Notes: generated from the letters alone by a model not told the origin. Positions 1-7,066 are shown, counted from the first letter of the stretch. The stretch: 11,619 nt of DNA from an uncultured Acidimicrobiaceae bacterium (GCA_937975915.1 CALJTY010000052.1:1-11619), one strand, 5' to 3'. Numbers and translations are program-made.

Positions 1-474
1 GTAAATGACGCAGCAGCTCGTACAGTTGCCCTTGGCGTTGTGGCAATGTCCGTTGTTGCATTTTTTACCAACGCATCATGGATCCTCATCCCACTCACCT
101 ACGGATTTCTTGCACGAGTAATTGCCGGGCCAACAATCTCGCCACTTGGACAATTCGCAGTTCGCGTCAGTGGCCCTCGTATTAAGGCATGGCAGAAATT
201 CGTTCCCGGCCCACCGAAGCGCTTCGCCCAAGGCATCGGCGCCGCATTTAGCGTAAGTGCATCAGTGGTTTGTTTAAGTGCTGGGTGGTCAGTTGCAAAA
301 TGGATCTTGCTTCCACTCATTTTCGCCGCCGCTCTCGAAGGGTTTCTCGGCTACTGCCTTGGCTGCACAATCTTTGGGTGGCTCATGAAGGCTGGAGTAA
401 TCCCTGAGTCGATTTGTGTTGAATGTGCGGACCTTTCTAAGCGCTACGCCGCCGCTGGATACCCCCAGAATTAA
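1..474 (+). CDS. DUF4395 membrane protein, 5' end cut by window
   Basis: The reading frame is open back to base 1, so the true start lies upstream; a GTG at 40 and ATG at 46 are internal, because the preceding residues (VNDAAARTVALG) already resemble the N-terminal part of DUF4395 proteins. The visible 157 residues contain hydrophobic stretches at about 8-24, 26-40 and 86-115, so it is an integral membrane protein. The family-like core is a GPTxSPLGQ segment near 43-51, VPGPPKRFAQGIG at 68-80, and a C-terminal cysteine-rich part with two CxxC pairs (C119/C122 and C139/C142). The function of DUF4395 is not established; paired cysteines suggest metal binding or redox chemistry, which is inference. 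It ends 74 bases before the peptidase gene with no recognisable terminator between. Confidence 0.85.
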   Translation, partial: VNDAAARTVALGVVAMSVVAFFTNASWILIPLTYGFLARVIAGPTISPLGQFAVRVSGPRIKAWQKFVPGPPKRFAQGIGAAFSVSASVVCLSAGWSVAKWILLPLIFAAALEGFLGYCLGCTIFGWLMKAGVIPESICVECADLSKRYAAAGYPQN

Positions 475-536
475 GATTTTTCTAACAGTTATTTGAAAAT
501 TTACCTAGTTCTGAAAACTTTGGGCTCAAGGTTTCC

Positions 537-542
537 TAGGCT
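537..542 (+). promoter_or_regulatory. -10 box (TAGGCT) of leaderless S53 peptidase gene
   Basis: TAGGCT fits the actinobacterial -10 pattern TANNNT and is followed by exactly six bases (gtcaac) and then the ATG at 549. Transcription would therefore start at or next to the start codon. There is no Shine-Dalgarno sequence in the 74-base gap. The region 490-520 is AT-rich but holds no convincing -35 at 17 bases. The same geometry recurs at 5033, 5387 (minus), 9949 (minus) and 11087. Confidence 0.55.
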
Positions 543-548
543 GTCAAC

Positions 549-2885
549 ATGCAACATTTAAGAGTTCGTCTCCTACTTCCTGCTGTCGCACTGTGCCTGG
601 CACTCGTGGCGCTCATGTTGCCTGCCGTGAGCGCAACCGCAGCCCAGCCTCGTGTTCAAGTAGCAAGTGGTGCCCCAATCCCTGAGACATTTTCCGTTGT
701 TCCACTAACCATCAACACAACGTTCGACATTGCCCTCGCTCAGCCCAACAAGCAAGCACTGAGTGACTACATTGCAAGTCTCTCCGATCCAGCTTCGCCC
801 AATTACCGTCACTTCTTAACAACGCAACAATTTGCCCAACAATTTGGTGCAACGGACACAACAGTCCAAGCAGTGAGTTCGTACATGAAGAATTTCGGAT
901 TGAAAGTTACTTCGCTCTCCGCGGGACGTGTTTTGCTTCATGTGAGTGGAAGCACTAGCAACATTGCTCACGCCTTTGAAGCAAACGTTGTTACCGTTCG
1001 CTCATCGTCAGGAGAGCTTGGTGCACAGTTCACAAACCATGCCACACTCCCAGCAAACATTGCTCAGCAGATTCAAGGCATCTATGGTCTGTCAACAGTT
1101 GTTCCAAAGACACGTCACCTCCTTCACGCCAGCGCAGCAACTGCACCAAGTACGTGCGCCAGTGCCCAGGCTGGAGCATCATCTTCAAGCACCACTCCTA
1201 ATTCACTTGGTGGATACACATTGCAACAGCAAGCGGCACTGTACGGATTAAGTGGTGCCTACGCCAACGGAAACATCGGTACCGGCCAAATCATCGGTGT
1301 GTACGAACTTGGAACGTATAACCCTGCTGACCTCAACGTGTTCTTTAACTGTTACGGACTTTCACCATCAGTTACCAATACCAACATTGATGGTGGAGCC
1401 ACTGGTGGCTACTCCGACGAAGCAACACTTGACATAGAACAAGCTGCTGGCCTCGCGCCAGGTGCAAAAATTCAGGTGTACACGGGTCCAAATAGTTCGA
1501 GTGGATCTGGACCACTTGACGTGTACCAAGCAATCGCTGATGACAACACCGCGACTGTAGTGACCACCTCATGGGGAATCTGTGAAGTTGACCCCTCTAA
1601 TAATCCAAGCACTGAACAAGTTATTTTCCAACAAATGGCAGCACAAGGCCAAACAGTTCTCAGCGCTTCTGGAGACAACGGTTCTTCTGACTGTCATGGA
1701 ATCACTTCTAACTCGCCAGCTGTAGATGACCCTTCTTCGCAGCCCTACGTAACGAGCGTTGGTGGACTAACGGTAAACAACATCAACCCACTGAATCAAA
1801 GCGTTTGGAACTCCAACGGTGGCGGTGGCGGTGGCGGTGTTTCTCAAGTCTGGTCGCGACCAACATGGCAAAAAACTACTGGTGCTACTGCCTCACAGAC
1901 AATGCGCATGGTCCCCGATTTATCAGTAATGGCTGACCCCAATACTGGATTCATTCAGTACTTCACTGGGTCCAACAGTGCTGTTGTTGTTTGTCACCGC
2001 AACTGTTCAAGCGGTTGGAGCAGCATTGGTGGAACGTCCATTGGATCGCCACTTATGAGTGCGCTCGTTGCAGTTGCGGCGCAAGCTTGTGGTGTTTCAA
2101 GACTCGGATTCATTAATCCAACGCTGTATCAAATGAGTGCCGCGGGAATTGGATTCATTGACGTCACCACCGGAAGCAACGACGTCTTTAATACCGGAAG
2201 TTACAGCGCAGGAACTGGCTACGACCTAGCGTCTGGGCTGGGAAGTCCTAATGGCGCAGCTTTCATTAACGGTCTCTGTCCACCAAAAGTAAGTGCAGCG
2301 AAGAGTTCATTAGTAGCTGGGGCAACGTCTGCAATTGTTGGATCCGTCGCTACCGTGACTTTGACACTCAAAGATGTGAACGGAAATCCAGTTGTTAATT
2401 ACCCAGTTGCTGTAACTGCAAAAACTTCTGATGGTGCTGTAGTTCTTAATGGAGATGCAACCACTGCAACCTCAAGTGGCAACGCCTCTGACACAGTTAC
2501 TACTGGCATTGACGGCATTGTTTCTTTTGACGTTTCGAGTACTACTCCTGGAACTATTACCGTGAGCGCAACAACAGCTGGTGTGGCGCTTGGTTCAACA
2601 ACAATTGCTATGACCGCAGCTGCTCCAGGAGTGCCCACAATCAGCAAACTAAAAGCACTCGTAGGTGGATTCTCACTTACGGTGACGCCACCTTCGTCAG
2701 GAACAATAACTAGTTATCAGTACTCAATTAATGGTGGCACTTCATGGGTGAGTTTCTCATCAAAGGGGACCGTAACAGTTTCTAAACTCGCAAAGTCCAA
2801 GAACTACAGCGTGATTGTTCGAGCTATTGGTGTTGGTGGAACTAGTAGAGCTTCAGCACCTAAATCTGTCGTCACACTTAAGTAG
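549..2885 (+). CDS. Secreted S53 family peptidase (sedolisin/kumamolisin type) with C-terminal Ig-like and FN3-like domains
   Basis: This 778-residue protein is a pro-kumamolisin-type serine-carboxyl peptidase, expected to be exported and to self-activate at acid pH. Residues 1-32 form a signal peptide (Arg-rich start, long Leu/Ala core, cleavage likely after A31 or A32). About 40-190 is the S53 propeptide. The catalytic domain spans about 215-580 and has the expected residues: E291 and D295 (ExxxD), oxyanion D376 in SGDNG, and nucleophile S497 in GTSIGSP. Calcium-site residues D538, V539, G555, G557 and D559 are present. A run of seven glycines (424-430) precedes the conserved VSxxW segment. 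Residues about 582-692 look like an invasin/Big_1 Ig-like domain and 695-778 like fibronectin type III. No sorting signal or C-terminal membrane anchor is seen, so it is probably released or held by its accessory domains. All key catalytic residues are intact. Confidence 0.93.
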   Translation: MQHLRVRLLLPAVALCLALVALMLPAVSATAAQPRVQVASGAPIPETFSVVPLTINTTFDIALAQPNKQALSDYIASLSDPASPNYRHFLTTQQFAQQFGATDTTVQAVSSYMKNFGLKVTSLSAGRVLLHVSGSTSNIAHAFEANVVTVRSSSGELGAQFTNHATLPANIAQQIQGIYGLSTVVPKTRHLLHASAATAPSTCASAQAGASSSSTTPNSLGGYTLQQQAALYGLSGAYANGNIGTGQIIGVYELGTYNPADLNVFFNCYGLSPSVTNTNIDGGATGGYSDEATLDIEQAAGLAPGAKIQVYTGPNSSSGSGPLDVYQAIADDNTATVVTTSWGICEVDPSNNPSTEQVIFQQMAAQGQTVLSASGDNGSSDCHGITSNSPAVDDPSSQPYVTSVGGLTVNNINPLNQSVWNSNGGGGGGGVSQVWSRPTWQKTTGATASQTMRMVPDLSVMADPNTGFIQYFTGSNSAVVVCHRNCSSGWSSIGGTSIGSPLMSALVAVAAQACGVSRLGFINPTLYQMSAAGIGFIDVTTGSNDVFNTGSYSAGTGYDLASGLGSPNGAAFINGLCPPKVSAAKSSLVAGATSAIVGSVATVTLTLKDVNGNPVVNYPVAVTAKTSDGAVVLNGDATTATSSGNASDTVTTGIDGIVSFDVSSTTPGTITVSATTAGVALGSTTIAMTAAAPGVPTISKLKALVGGFSLTVTPPSSGTITSYQYSINGGTSWVSFSSKGTVTVSKLAKSKNYSVIVRAIGVGGTSRASAPKSVVTLK

Positions 2886-2898
2886 CGACGACATGGTG

Positions 2899-2933
2899 CG
2901 CACGTTTTGAATACGATGCGAGACAGTTTTTTT
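2899..2933 (+). terminator. Possible weak intrinsic terminator after the S53 gene
   Basis: A six-pair stem (2899-2904 with 2914-2920, one bulged A at 2916) and nine-base loop are followed, after a six-base gap, by seven T residues (2927-2933). The T tract is further from the stem than usual, so termination may be weak. The hairpin sits 13 bases past the stop codon. Confidence 0.35.
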
Positions 2934-3002
2934 GGACCGACAAACCTAGACTTATTAATGGTGAAGTTCCAAGAACTACTAGGTAAACACCCCATCGAAG
3001 GG
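2932..3002 (+). promoter_or_regulatory. Candidate promoter and ribosome binding site for the gene at 3008
   Basis: TTGGAC at 2932-2937 with ATTAAT at 2954-2959 (16-base spacer) is the best -35/-10 pair in this 122-base gap; an alternative -10 is TAGACT at 2947-2952. Either gives a leader of roughly 40-50 bases. GAAGGG at 2997-3002 lies five bases before the GTG at 3008 and serves as a Shine-Dalgarno sequence, which is why that start is preferred over GTG 3002. A short inverted repeat AGTTC-caa-GAACT lies at 2965-2977 within the leader. Confidence 0.35.
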
Positions 3003-3007
3003 TGCGA

Positions 3008-5029
3008 GTGAAGTTTCAACAGTTACGAAAGATGGCCAACGCCGTGGTCGCTGGGACCGTACTGGCGGCACCGCTCTCTCTCGCAACCATCACTTCGAAA
3101 ACTCCTGGACAACAGCTCTACGAGTTTGTTAACACTGGATCGGGCCCACTGCCCTGGAACGCCATACCCTTCGGACCGGCCATCAATAACACTCCAATGC
3201 TTGGTGGCCCTCACTCAATAAGTGCGAATGGTGCTTCAGCAATTTCGTTTAGAACAACATCAAACCAAATTGGCCTCTACGTGCAAAATGCGAACGCCAC
3301 AAATACTTGGGCCAACGTCTCCACACAAGTTTCAACGCAACTCGCCCAAAGCGACCCAATCCCATTCTTCGATCCGAGCGGTGAAGTGGACATTCTTTAC
3401 GTCGGGGCAAACAGTCACCTGATTCTCCTGGCCCACGCATACAACAAGGGTCCACGTGGTGCAAACATTGCACTCGCGACCCCGGCGTACAAAGTAATTG
3501 ACTTGACAGCGCTAACCGGCCAGTCCGCCGCGAACGGTTTGCCAAGTATTCAAATGAACGGGCCAAATGGATTCATAGTTTTTAGGTCTTTGACAAATCA
3601 CATGGATGCACTCAACTTGTCCTGGTCCCTCGGAAACCCAGTCCCTACCCTCAGTGGCCCACTCGCCGACGTGACACTCCTTAGTGCCACCTCATCGACA
3701 ATTGTTGACCCGATTGCCTTAGCAACATCCACTCCATCTTTTGCAACACTCAACGCATCAGGACAGCTTCAAGTCTTTAGCGCAGCCGCAACTTCTTGGT
3801 CGGTGCAAAACGTAAGCACTCTCACCACGGCACCAGCACTTTCTGACACGCTCAGCACAATGTCCTCTGCGACAACCACTTACATTGGTGCACTCTCAAC
3901 ATCAGGTGAGGTGCAACTCTTTAGCCAACGTGCCCTAGCAGCAACGACTACCCCAGCTTCGTGGAATCTTTTAAACGTAACAACCGCTGCCACTAACTCG
4001 CCACCTTTAACTGGTGCTCTCTACATGGGAATTATTGGGACACAAATAACAATCGCCGGAGAAGCTCAGAACTGGGGCGACTTGTTTGTCTTTAACAACA
4101 CAATCGGTACGTCAACCTGGACTTCAACTGACGTATCAGTAACGGCTGGAAGTTCAGCACGCACCGTTGGTCCTGTCATTGCGGGCATCACTGTTGGTTC
4201 GGTGCTCAACCTTTTTGCTGCCGGTATTGATTCACCACCACGTCAAGGTGTGGGGCTCTACGCAATTCCATCAAAGAACTATGCGTCAGCAATCAGCAGT
4301 GGATGGCCAATCTTGAGTGTTACGGGTGGACTCGGAACGTTGCAATCGCCGTGGGTGGGCTTCACCAGCGCAAAGAGTGTCGCTACGTCACCTGACTACA
4401 TTCTCGGTAAGGCAATTTATGATTCGCACAAACGAGTCACGTGGTTGACGTTCTGGACAGTGAGTGGGCCAACCGGTTCAGAACCAGTGATTGCTTCTAC
4501 GTATTACACCCATGGTTACGCTTCCGGCGCGTGGGTCGCTACACAAATCGCTGCGTACCGCGGTCTAGGACTTGGTCTCAAACCCGACTGGGTTATTTTT
4601 GATCCAGAAGGTTACCCAGATAATCACTCGGGCCTTAACGCCCCGGCTGGATCATCAGCTTCGGTTATTGCTAAGTACGCAACTTTTTGGACAGCAATGA
4701 ACAAGGGCTGGGTCGATGGGCTGGCATCAATTGACCCGACACTCAATCCCGGTGTCTACGCGTCGATGAGTGAATACCGCAATTACAACCTAAGCACGCT
4801 TAATTTGCCAGTTTTTGAAGCTGTTGCCTTTTCCGCAGGTGGAACAAAGCCTCCGGTAAAGATCAATGGCTCGAGCGGCAGCAACGTACGTGGCTACATT
4901 GCCTTCAGTGCAGTATGCACTCCAGCCACGGTTCTACATTCGGAGATTGCAACATTCTCTACGCCACCTTGGGTTGCACAGTTCAATACGCTGCAGTTCA
5001 ATGCTGGGGTGTACTGCCCACCGGCGTAG
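3008..5029 (+). CDS. Secreted protein: N-terminal beta-propeller-like repeats plus C-terminal GH25-like barrel domain
   Basis: I do not recognise a named family for the whole 673-residue protein. Residues 1-28 form a signal peptide (Lys/Arg start, then a small-residue hydrophobic stretch). Residues about 40-440 are low-charge, Thr/Ser-rich repeats marked by an aromatic residue followed by a short Asn/Asp-Val-Ser/Thr strand: W101, Y161, W206, W264, W319, W371 and W433, spaced 45-62 residues apart. This would fit a seven-bladed lectin-like propeller. Residues about 450-673 resemble a lysozyme-like TIM barrel: a WVIFDPEGYP strand with a DxE pair (D532, E534), then a PGVYAS strand, and a final PPWVAQFN strand where GH25 enzymes carry a W-Q motif. 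GH25 uses a DxE acid pair, so muramidase-like or other glycan cleavage is inferred, not shown; DUF1906-type glycosidase-like proteins are an alternative. GTG 3008 is chosen from the ribosome binding site; GTG 3002 is in frame and ATG 3032 would shorten the signal peptide. Confidence 0.8.
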   Translation: MKFQQLRKMANAVVAGTVLAAPLSLATITSKTPGQQLYEFVNTGSGPLPWNAIPFGPAINNTPMLGGPHSISANGASAISFRTTSNQIGLYVQNANATNTWANVSTQVSTQLAQSDPIPFFDPSGEVDILYVGANSHLILLAHAYNKGPRGANIALATPAYKVIDLTALTGQSAANGLPSIQMNGPNGFIVFRSLTNHMDALNLSWSLGNPVPTLSGPLADVTLLSATSSTIVDPIALATSTPSFATLNASGQLQVFSAAATSWSVQNVSTLTTAPALSDTLSTMSSATTTYIGALSTSGEVQLFSQRALAATTTPASWNLLNVTTAATNSPPLTGALYMGIIGTQITIAGEAQNWGDLFVFNNTIGTSTWTSTDVSVTAGSSARTVGPVIAGITVGSVLNLFAAGIDSPPRQGVGLYAIPSKNYASAISSGWPILSVTGGLGTLQSPWVGFTSAKSVATSPDYILGKAIYDSHKRVTWLTFWTVSGPTGSEPVIASTYYTHGYASGAWVATQIAAYRGLGLGLKPDWVIFDPEGYPDNHSGLNAPAGSSASVIAKYATFWTAMNKGWVDGLASIDPTLNPGVYASMSEYRNYNLSTLNLPVFEAVAFSAGGTKPPVKINGSSGSNVRGYIAFSAVCTPATVLHSEIATFSTPPWVAQFNTLQFNAGVYCPPA

Positions 5030-5032
5030 GCG

Positions 5033-5038
5033 TAGTGT
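5033..5038 (+). promoter_or_regulatory. -10 box (TAGTGT) of leaderless coiled-coil gene
   Basis: TAGTGT lies only four bases past the stop codon of the preceding gene and is followed by six bases (aaaacc) and the ATG at 5045. No Shine-Dalgarno sequence is present. The spacing matches the other TANNNT-N6-start cases in the window, implying separate, leaderless transcription despite the short 15-base gap. Confidence 0.5.
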
Positions 5039-5044
5039 AAAACC

Positions 5045-5272
5045 ATGAGTGACAACGAAACTTCTTCAGAAAAACCGCAGGACCTATTGCAGCGCCTAAA
5101 GACGTACACCCAGCCGTTAGTCGATTCAGTTGATTCAAAACTTCGCTCACAAGTTGACGGGCGAGTTGATCAAAAAGTTGAAGAAATCCTAAAAGACCGA
5201 CTCGCCGTTCTTGAGCGCGCGGTGGCAGATCTTGCTAGATCCGTTAAGGAAATTGAAGACCGACTTAAGTAG
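5045..5272 (+). CDS. Small coiled-coil protein, 75 residues, function unknown
   Basis: The product is a soluble, highly charged small protein with no signal peptide or membrane segment. Residues 1-12 are polar and probably disordered. From about 45 to the C-terminus there is a clear heptad pattern: L49, L53, L56, V60, L63, V67, I70 and L74 alternate by four and three residues, which predicts a parallel or antiparallel coiled coil and oligomerisation. I do not recognise the family. The start is fixed by the -10 box six bases upstream. The gene ends tail to tail with the minus-strand microprotein, with only three bases between the stop codons and no intrinsic terminator visible. Coding potential is supported by the amphipathic pattern and by the neat fit between two genes. 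Confidence 0.75.
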   Translation: MSDNETSSEKPQDLLQRLKTYTQPLVDSVDSKLRSQVDGRVDQKVEEILKDRLAVLERAVADLARSVKEIEDRLK

Positions 5273-5275
5273 TAG

Positions 5276-5380
5276 CTAGCGGTTTCGACGTTCGCGATCA
5301 CGGCGAAACGTGAAGCGAATGGTCAGCACGCACAGAACCACAAGTGCGACAATGAAAATTGAAAACAGGACTATAAACAC
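5276..5380 (-). CDS. 34-residue single-pass membrane microprotein
   Basis: On the minus strand a GTG at 5380-5378 opens a 34-residue frame ending at TAG (5278-5276). The first 21 residues are almost purely hydrophobic (Phe, Ile, Val, Leu, with one Cys and one Thr), enough for one membrane helix. The remaining 13 are strongly basic (FTFRRDRERRNR), so the positive-inside rule places the C-terminus in the cytoplasm. The frame has a stop codon directly upstream in the promoter, so the start cannot lie further out. The start is six bases after a TAGCGT -10 box with TTGCGC 17 bases further upstream, the same leaderless geometry as neighbouring genes. It fills the otherwise empty gap between the coiled-coil gene and the next plus-strand gene. 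No family is recognised; the role could be envelope or stress related, which is only a guess. Confidence 0.6.
   Translation of the reverse strand: MFIVLFSIFIVALVVLCVLTIRFTFRRDRERRNR
5372..5377 (+). promoter_or_regulatory. Candidate -10 box (TATAAA) for the 5426-7026 gene pair
   Basis: TATAAA is the best plus-strand -10-like hexamer in the 153-base gap upstream of the pair and would give a leader of about 40 bases. No good -35 lies 16-18 bases upstream. It falls inside the minus-strand microprotein gene, so the two transcripts would overlap divergently. Confidence 0.25.
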
Positions 5381-5386
5381 AAGGCC

Positions 5387-5415
5387 ACGCTAGGTCGTGT
5401 TACACCCTTGCGCAA
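5387..5415 (-). promoter_or_regulatory. Leaderless promoter of the membrane microprotein (TTGCGC-N17-TAGCGT)
   Basis: Read on the minus strand, -35 TTGCGC (5415-5410), a 17-base spacer and -10 TAGCGT (5392-5387) precede the GTG at 5380 by six bases. It is the only leaderless promoter in the window with a good -35 at ideal spacing. The -35 is half of a perfect palindrome TTGCGCAA (5408-5415), lying just before the divergent plus-strand start, so a regulator bound there could affect both genes. Confidence 0.55.
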
Positions 5416-5425
5416 GAGTATGGCC

Positions 5426-6223
5426 ATGACAATCTTGGCCCCCAACTCCCCACTCTCAGCAATTGAAGCGCTGCGAGGCGACAAAACCAAGCGTCCAATA
5501 AGTGATTTGTCAAGCGCTAGTGGCCTCAGGGCTCAGCTAGAGGACGGAATTTACTCAATTATGGGTAAGGCAAGCCCCCTGACCCCGTTGGTAGTGCGTT
5601 CATCATCTCTTCGCCAAAATCACAACACCATTGACATCCAACAAGCTTCTCTAAGTTTGTTTCGAGGAATTTTGGTTACGCAAGTTCTTCGCTTACTCAG
5701 CGTTGGTGTTGAAGTGACTGACCCGTTCAGCGAAGCACTGAGTGCTTGGCGATGCGAGAAGTCAGGTAGCGATCTCGTTCGCTCTTTTAATCAGTTAGAC
5801 AAGGAACAAGTAGCTCGCCTCGAGGCGGACGTCAACGCACACGCCAGTACCCTAAAGCGTTCTCTTGGCGTGGTTAGTGCAACCTGGATGCCCAGGAGTT
5901 GTGTCCGTGCTTCACAACGTTTTGCTGGCGGACATGTTTTGCTTTTTGATGTTGTGGATCTAATGGTTGGATCAACAACTAGCAAGTTCGCAAGTGTTGC
6001 ATTGTTTGACGTCACCACTTCCCCCCTTGACGCTGGAGCCGAGCGCACAATGAGGTTCCATGCGCTCATGCAAACTCTAAAAACATCAGTCGTGCCGCTT
6101 CGAACTTCAATCTTTTCAAGCGCCACTGGTGAGCTCTGGACGAGTGATGTTGATTACGAAATTCTTTCGAGAAGTGTTGATGAAGTACTCAGCACACTAA
6201 ATGACATGTGGAAGTACGTATGA
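5426..6223 (+). CDS. Uncharacterised protein, degenerate PD-(D/E)XK (RecB-like) nuclease fold
   Basis: The predicted protein has 265 residues, no signal peptide and no clear membrane segment. The C-terminal third resembles the RecB/Cas4-type nuclease core of actinobacterial hypothetical proteins: a strand with D175 and D178 (FDVVDLMVG), a second strand with D195 (VALFDVTTSP) where nucleases carry D/E-x-K, then a helix around R210-L214 (RFHAL) and a beta hairpin. The lysine of the D-x-K motif is replaced by T197, so catalysis as a nuclease looks doubtful. The assignment rests on pattern memory, not an alignment. ATG 5426 has a weak AAGAG seven bases upstream; ATG 5420 is in frame and also possible. 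The last four bases overlap the next start (ATGA), so the two products are probably made together. Confidence 0.75.
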   Translation: MTILAPNSPLSAIEALRGDKTKRPISDLSSASGLRAQLEDGIYSIMGKASPLTPLVVRSSSLRQNHNTIDIQQASLSLFRGILVTQVLRLLSVGVEVTDPFSEALSAWRCEKSGSDLVRSFNQLDKEQVARLEADVNAHASTLKRSLGVVSATWMPRSCVRASQRFAGGHVLLFDVVDLMVGSTTSKFASVALFDVTTSPLDAGAERTMRFHALMQTLKTSVVPLRTSIFSSATGELWTSDVDYEILSRSVDEVLSTLNDMWKYV

Positions 6224-7026
6224 GCACACTGCTTCATCGTCGCAACACAGTTCAAAACATAAATGAACTTATTGCCAGCGCACCCGCGACTAGTTCGCAA
6301 CTTACGAATGATCATCGTGCCTCTCTCAGCGCACGCTTTCGTGCTGTGAACGCAACGTCAAATCGACGATTAGATGCTTGGATGGTGGAACAAGCTGGAA
6401 AGCCGTACGATCCTTTTCACTGGACGCCACAAATCGCTCGCCGTGTTTTAGGAGCGAGTGCTCTTCGACGTATTACTACTCGCAGTGACCTTTCACTCAG
6501 TCAAGCAGTTCGTGACGAACTAGCAGACCACTTACTTCGATCAACTGCTGGCTACACGCAGAGCGGTTCGCTCTCGTACTGGTTGTCAGGGCTCTCTCAC
6601 GCTTCACTCGGACTCGTATGTGCAGAAGCAGTTTCATGGGCCACAACTACGTATGAGGTACTCCAAGGCATTGAACGCCCTTGGCAACTCGCACAAAGCG
6701 ACGCGTACTACGACGTCTCGGCAGCTCGAACATCACTCCGTGGGAGACGAGACATTGTGATCAAACATGATGAGCAGCGAGTCGTACTTCGTCTTAGAGC
6801 GGGCTCACCGGGAAAGAGTTCTGGTCCGGGACTGCGCTGTGACCTGACAATTGATGCCTTGGCAAGTCCCACGGGCGCTGCGGCATCTCGCTTTATTGGA
6901 GTCTGGCCAGATGCTGGTGTTTGTCTAAGTGTCGACGGCACAATGGCTGATCTTCGGGCAGGGGCAAGGGATTTGGTTCGAACTGCAGTCGTCCAGCAGC
7001 GTGGCCAAATGCTGAAAGCGGCCTAA
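6220..7026 (+). CDS. Uncharacterised protein coupled to the preceding gene, possible paralogous pseudo-nuclease
   Basis: The 268-residue product has no signal peptide. Its ATG overlaps the upstream TGA (ATGA) and has GGAAG at 6210-6214, five bases before it, so this start is preferred to the in-frame GTG at 6208. The N-terminal half is helical and Arg/Trp-rich. The C-terminal half has the same order of elements as the upstream protein: a strand with D178 (RRDIVI), a strand LRLRAG (190-195) at the position of the D/E-x-K strand, a helix ending in IDALAS, a SRFIGVWPDAG hairpin, and a final helix. Here the acidic residue is lost but a basic residue (R193) stands where the nuclease lysine would be. 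I infer, without an alignment, that the pair arose by duplication and forms a complex. It ends 40 bases before typA. Confidence 0.72.
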   Translation: MSTLLHRRNTVQNINELIASAPATSSQLTNDHRASLSARFRAVNATSNRRLDAWMVEQAGKPYDPFHWTPQIARRVLGASALRRITTRSDLSLSQAVRDELADHLLRSTAGYTQSGSLSYWLSGLSHASLGLVCAEAVSWATTTYEVLQGIERPWQLAQSDAYYDVSAARTSLRGRRDIVIKHDEQRVVLRLRAGSPGKSSGPGLRCDLTIDALASPTGAAASRFIGVWPDAGVCLSVDGTMADLRAGARDLVRTAVVQQRGQMLKAA

Positions 7027-7051
7027 ACATCGAGCCTTCACGTTGGCCTAG

Positions 7052-7057
7052 TAGCGT
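7052..7057 (+). promoter_or_regulatory. Candidate -10 box (TAGCGT) of typA
   Basis: TAGCGT lies nine bases before the ATG at 7067 in the 40-base gap, and TAGTTA (7057-7062) overlaps it closer to the start. Either would give a leader of only zero to a few bases. No Shine-Dalgarno sequence and no clear -35 are present. Spacing differs from the strict six-base pattern elsewhere, so this is less certain. Confidence 0.35.
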
Positions 7058-7066
7058 AGTTAGGCC

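Noticed and set aside
2965..2977. AGTTC-caa-GAACT inverted repeat upstream of the propeller protein
   Set aside because: Too short to call an operator on its own; noted with the promoter only.
6208..6219. GTG 6208 as start of the second pseudo-nuclease gene
   Set aside because: ATG 6220 forms a standard ATGA overlap with GGAAG at good spacing; GTG 6208 has no such site.
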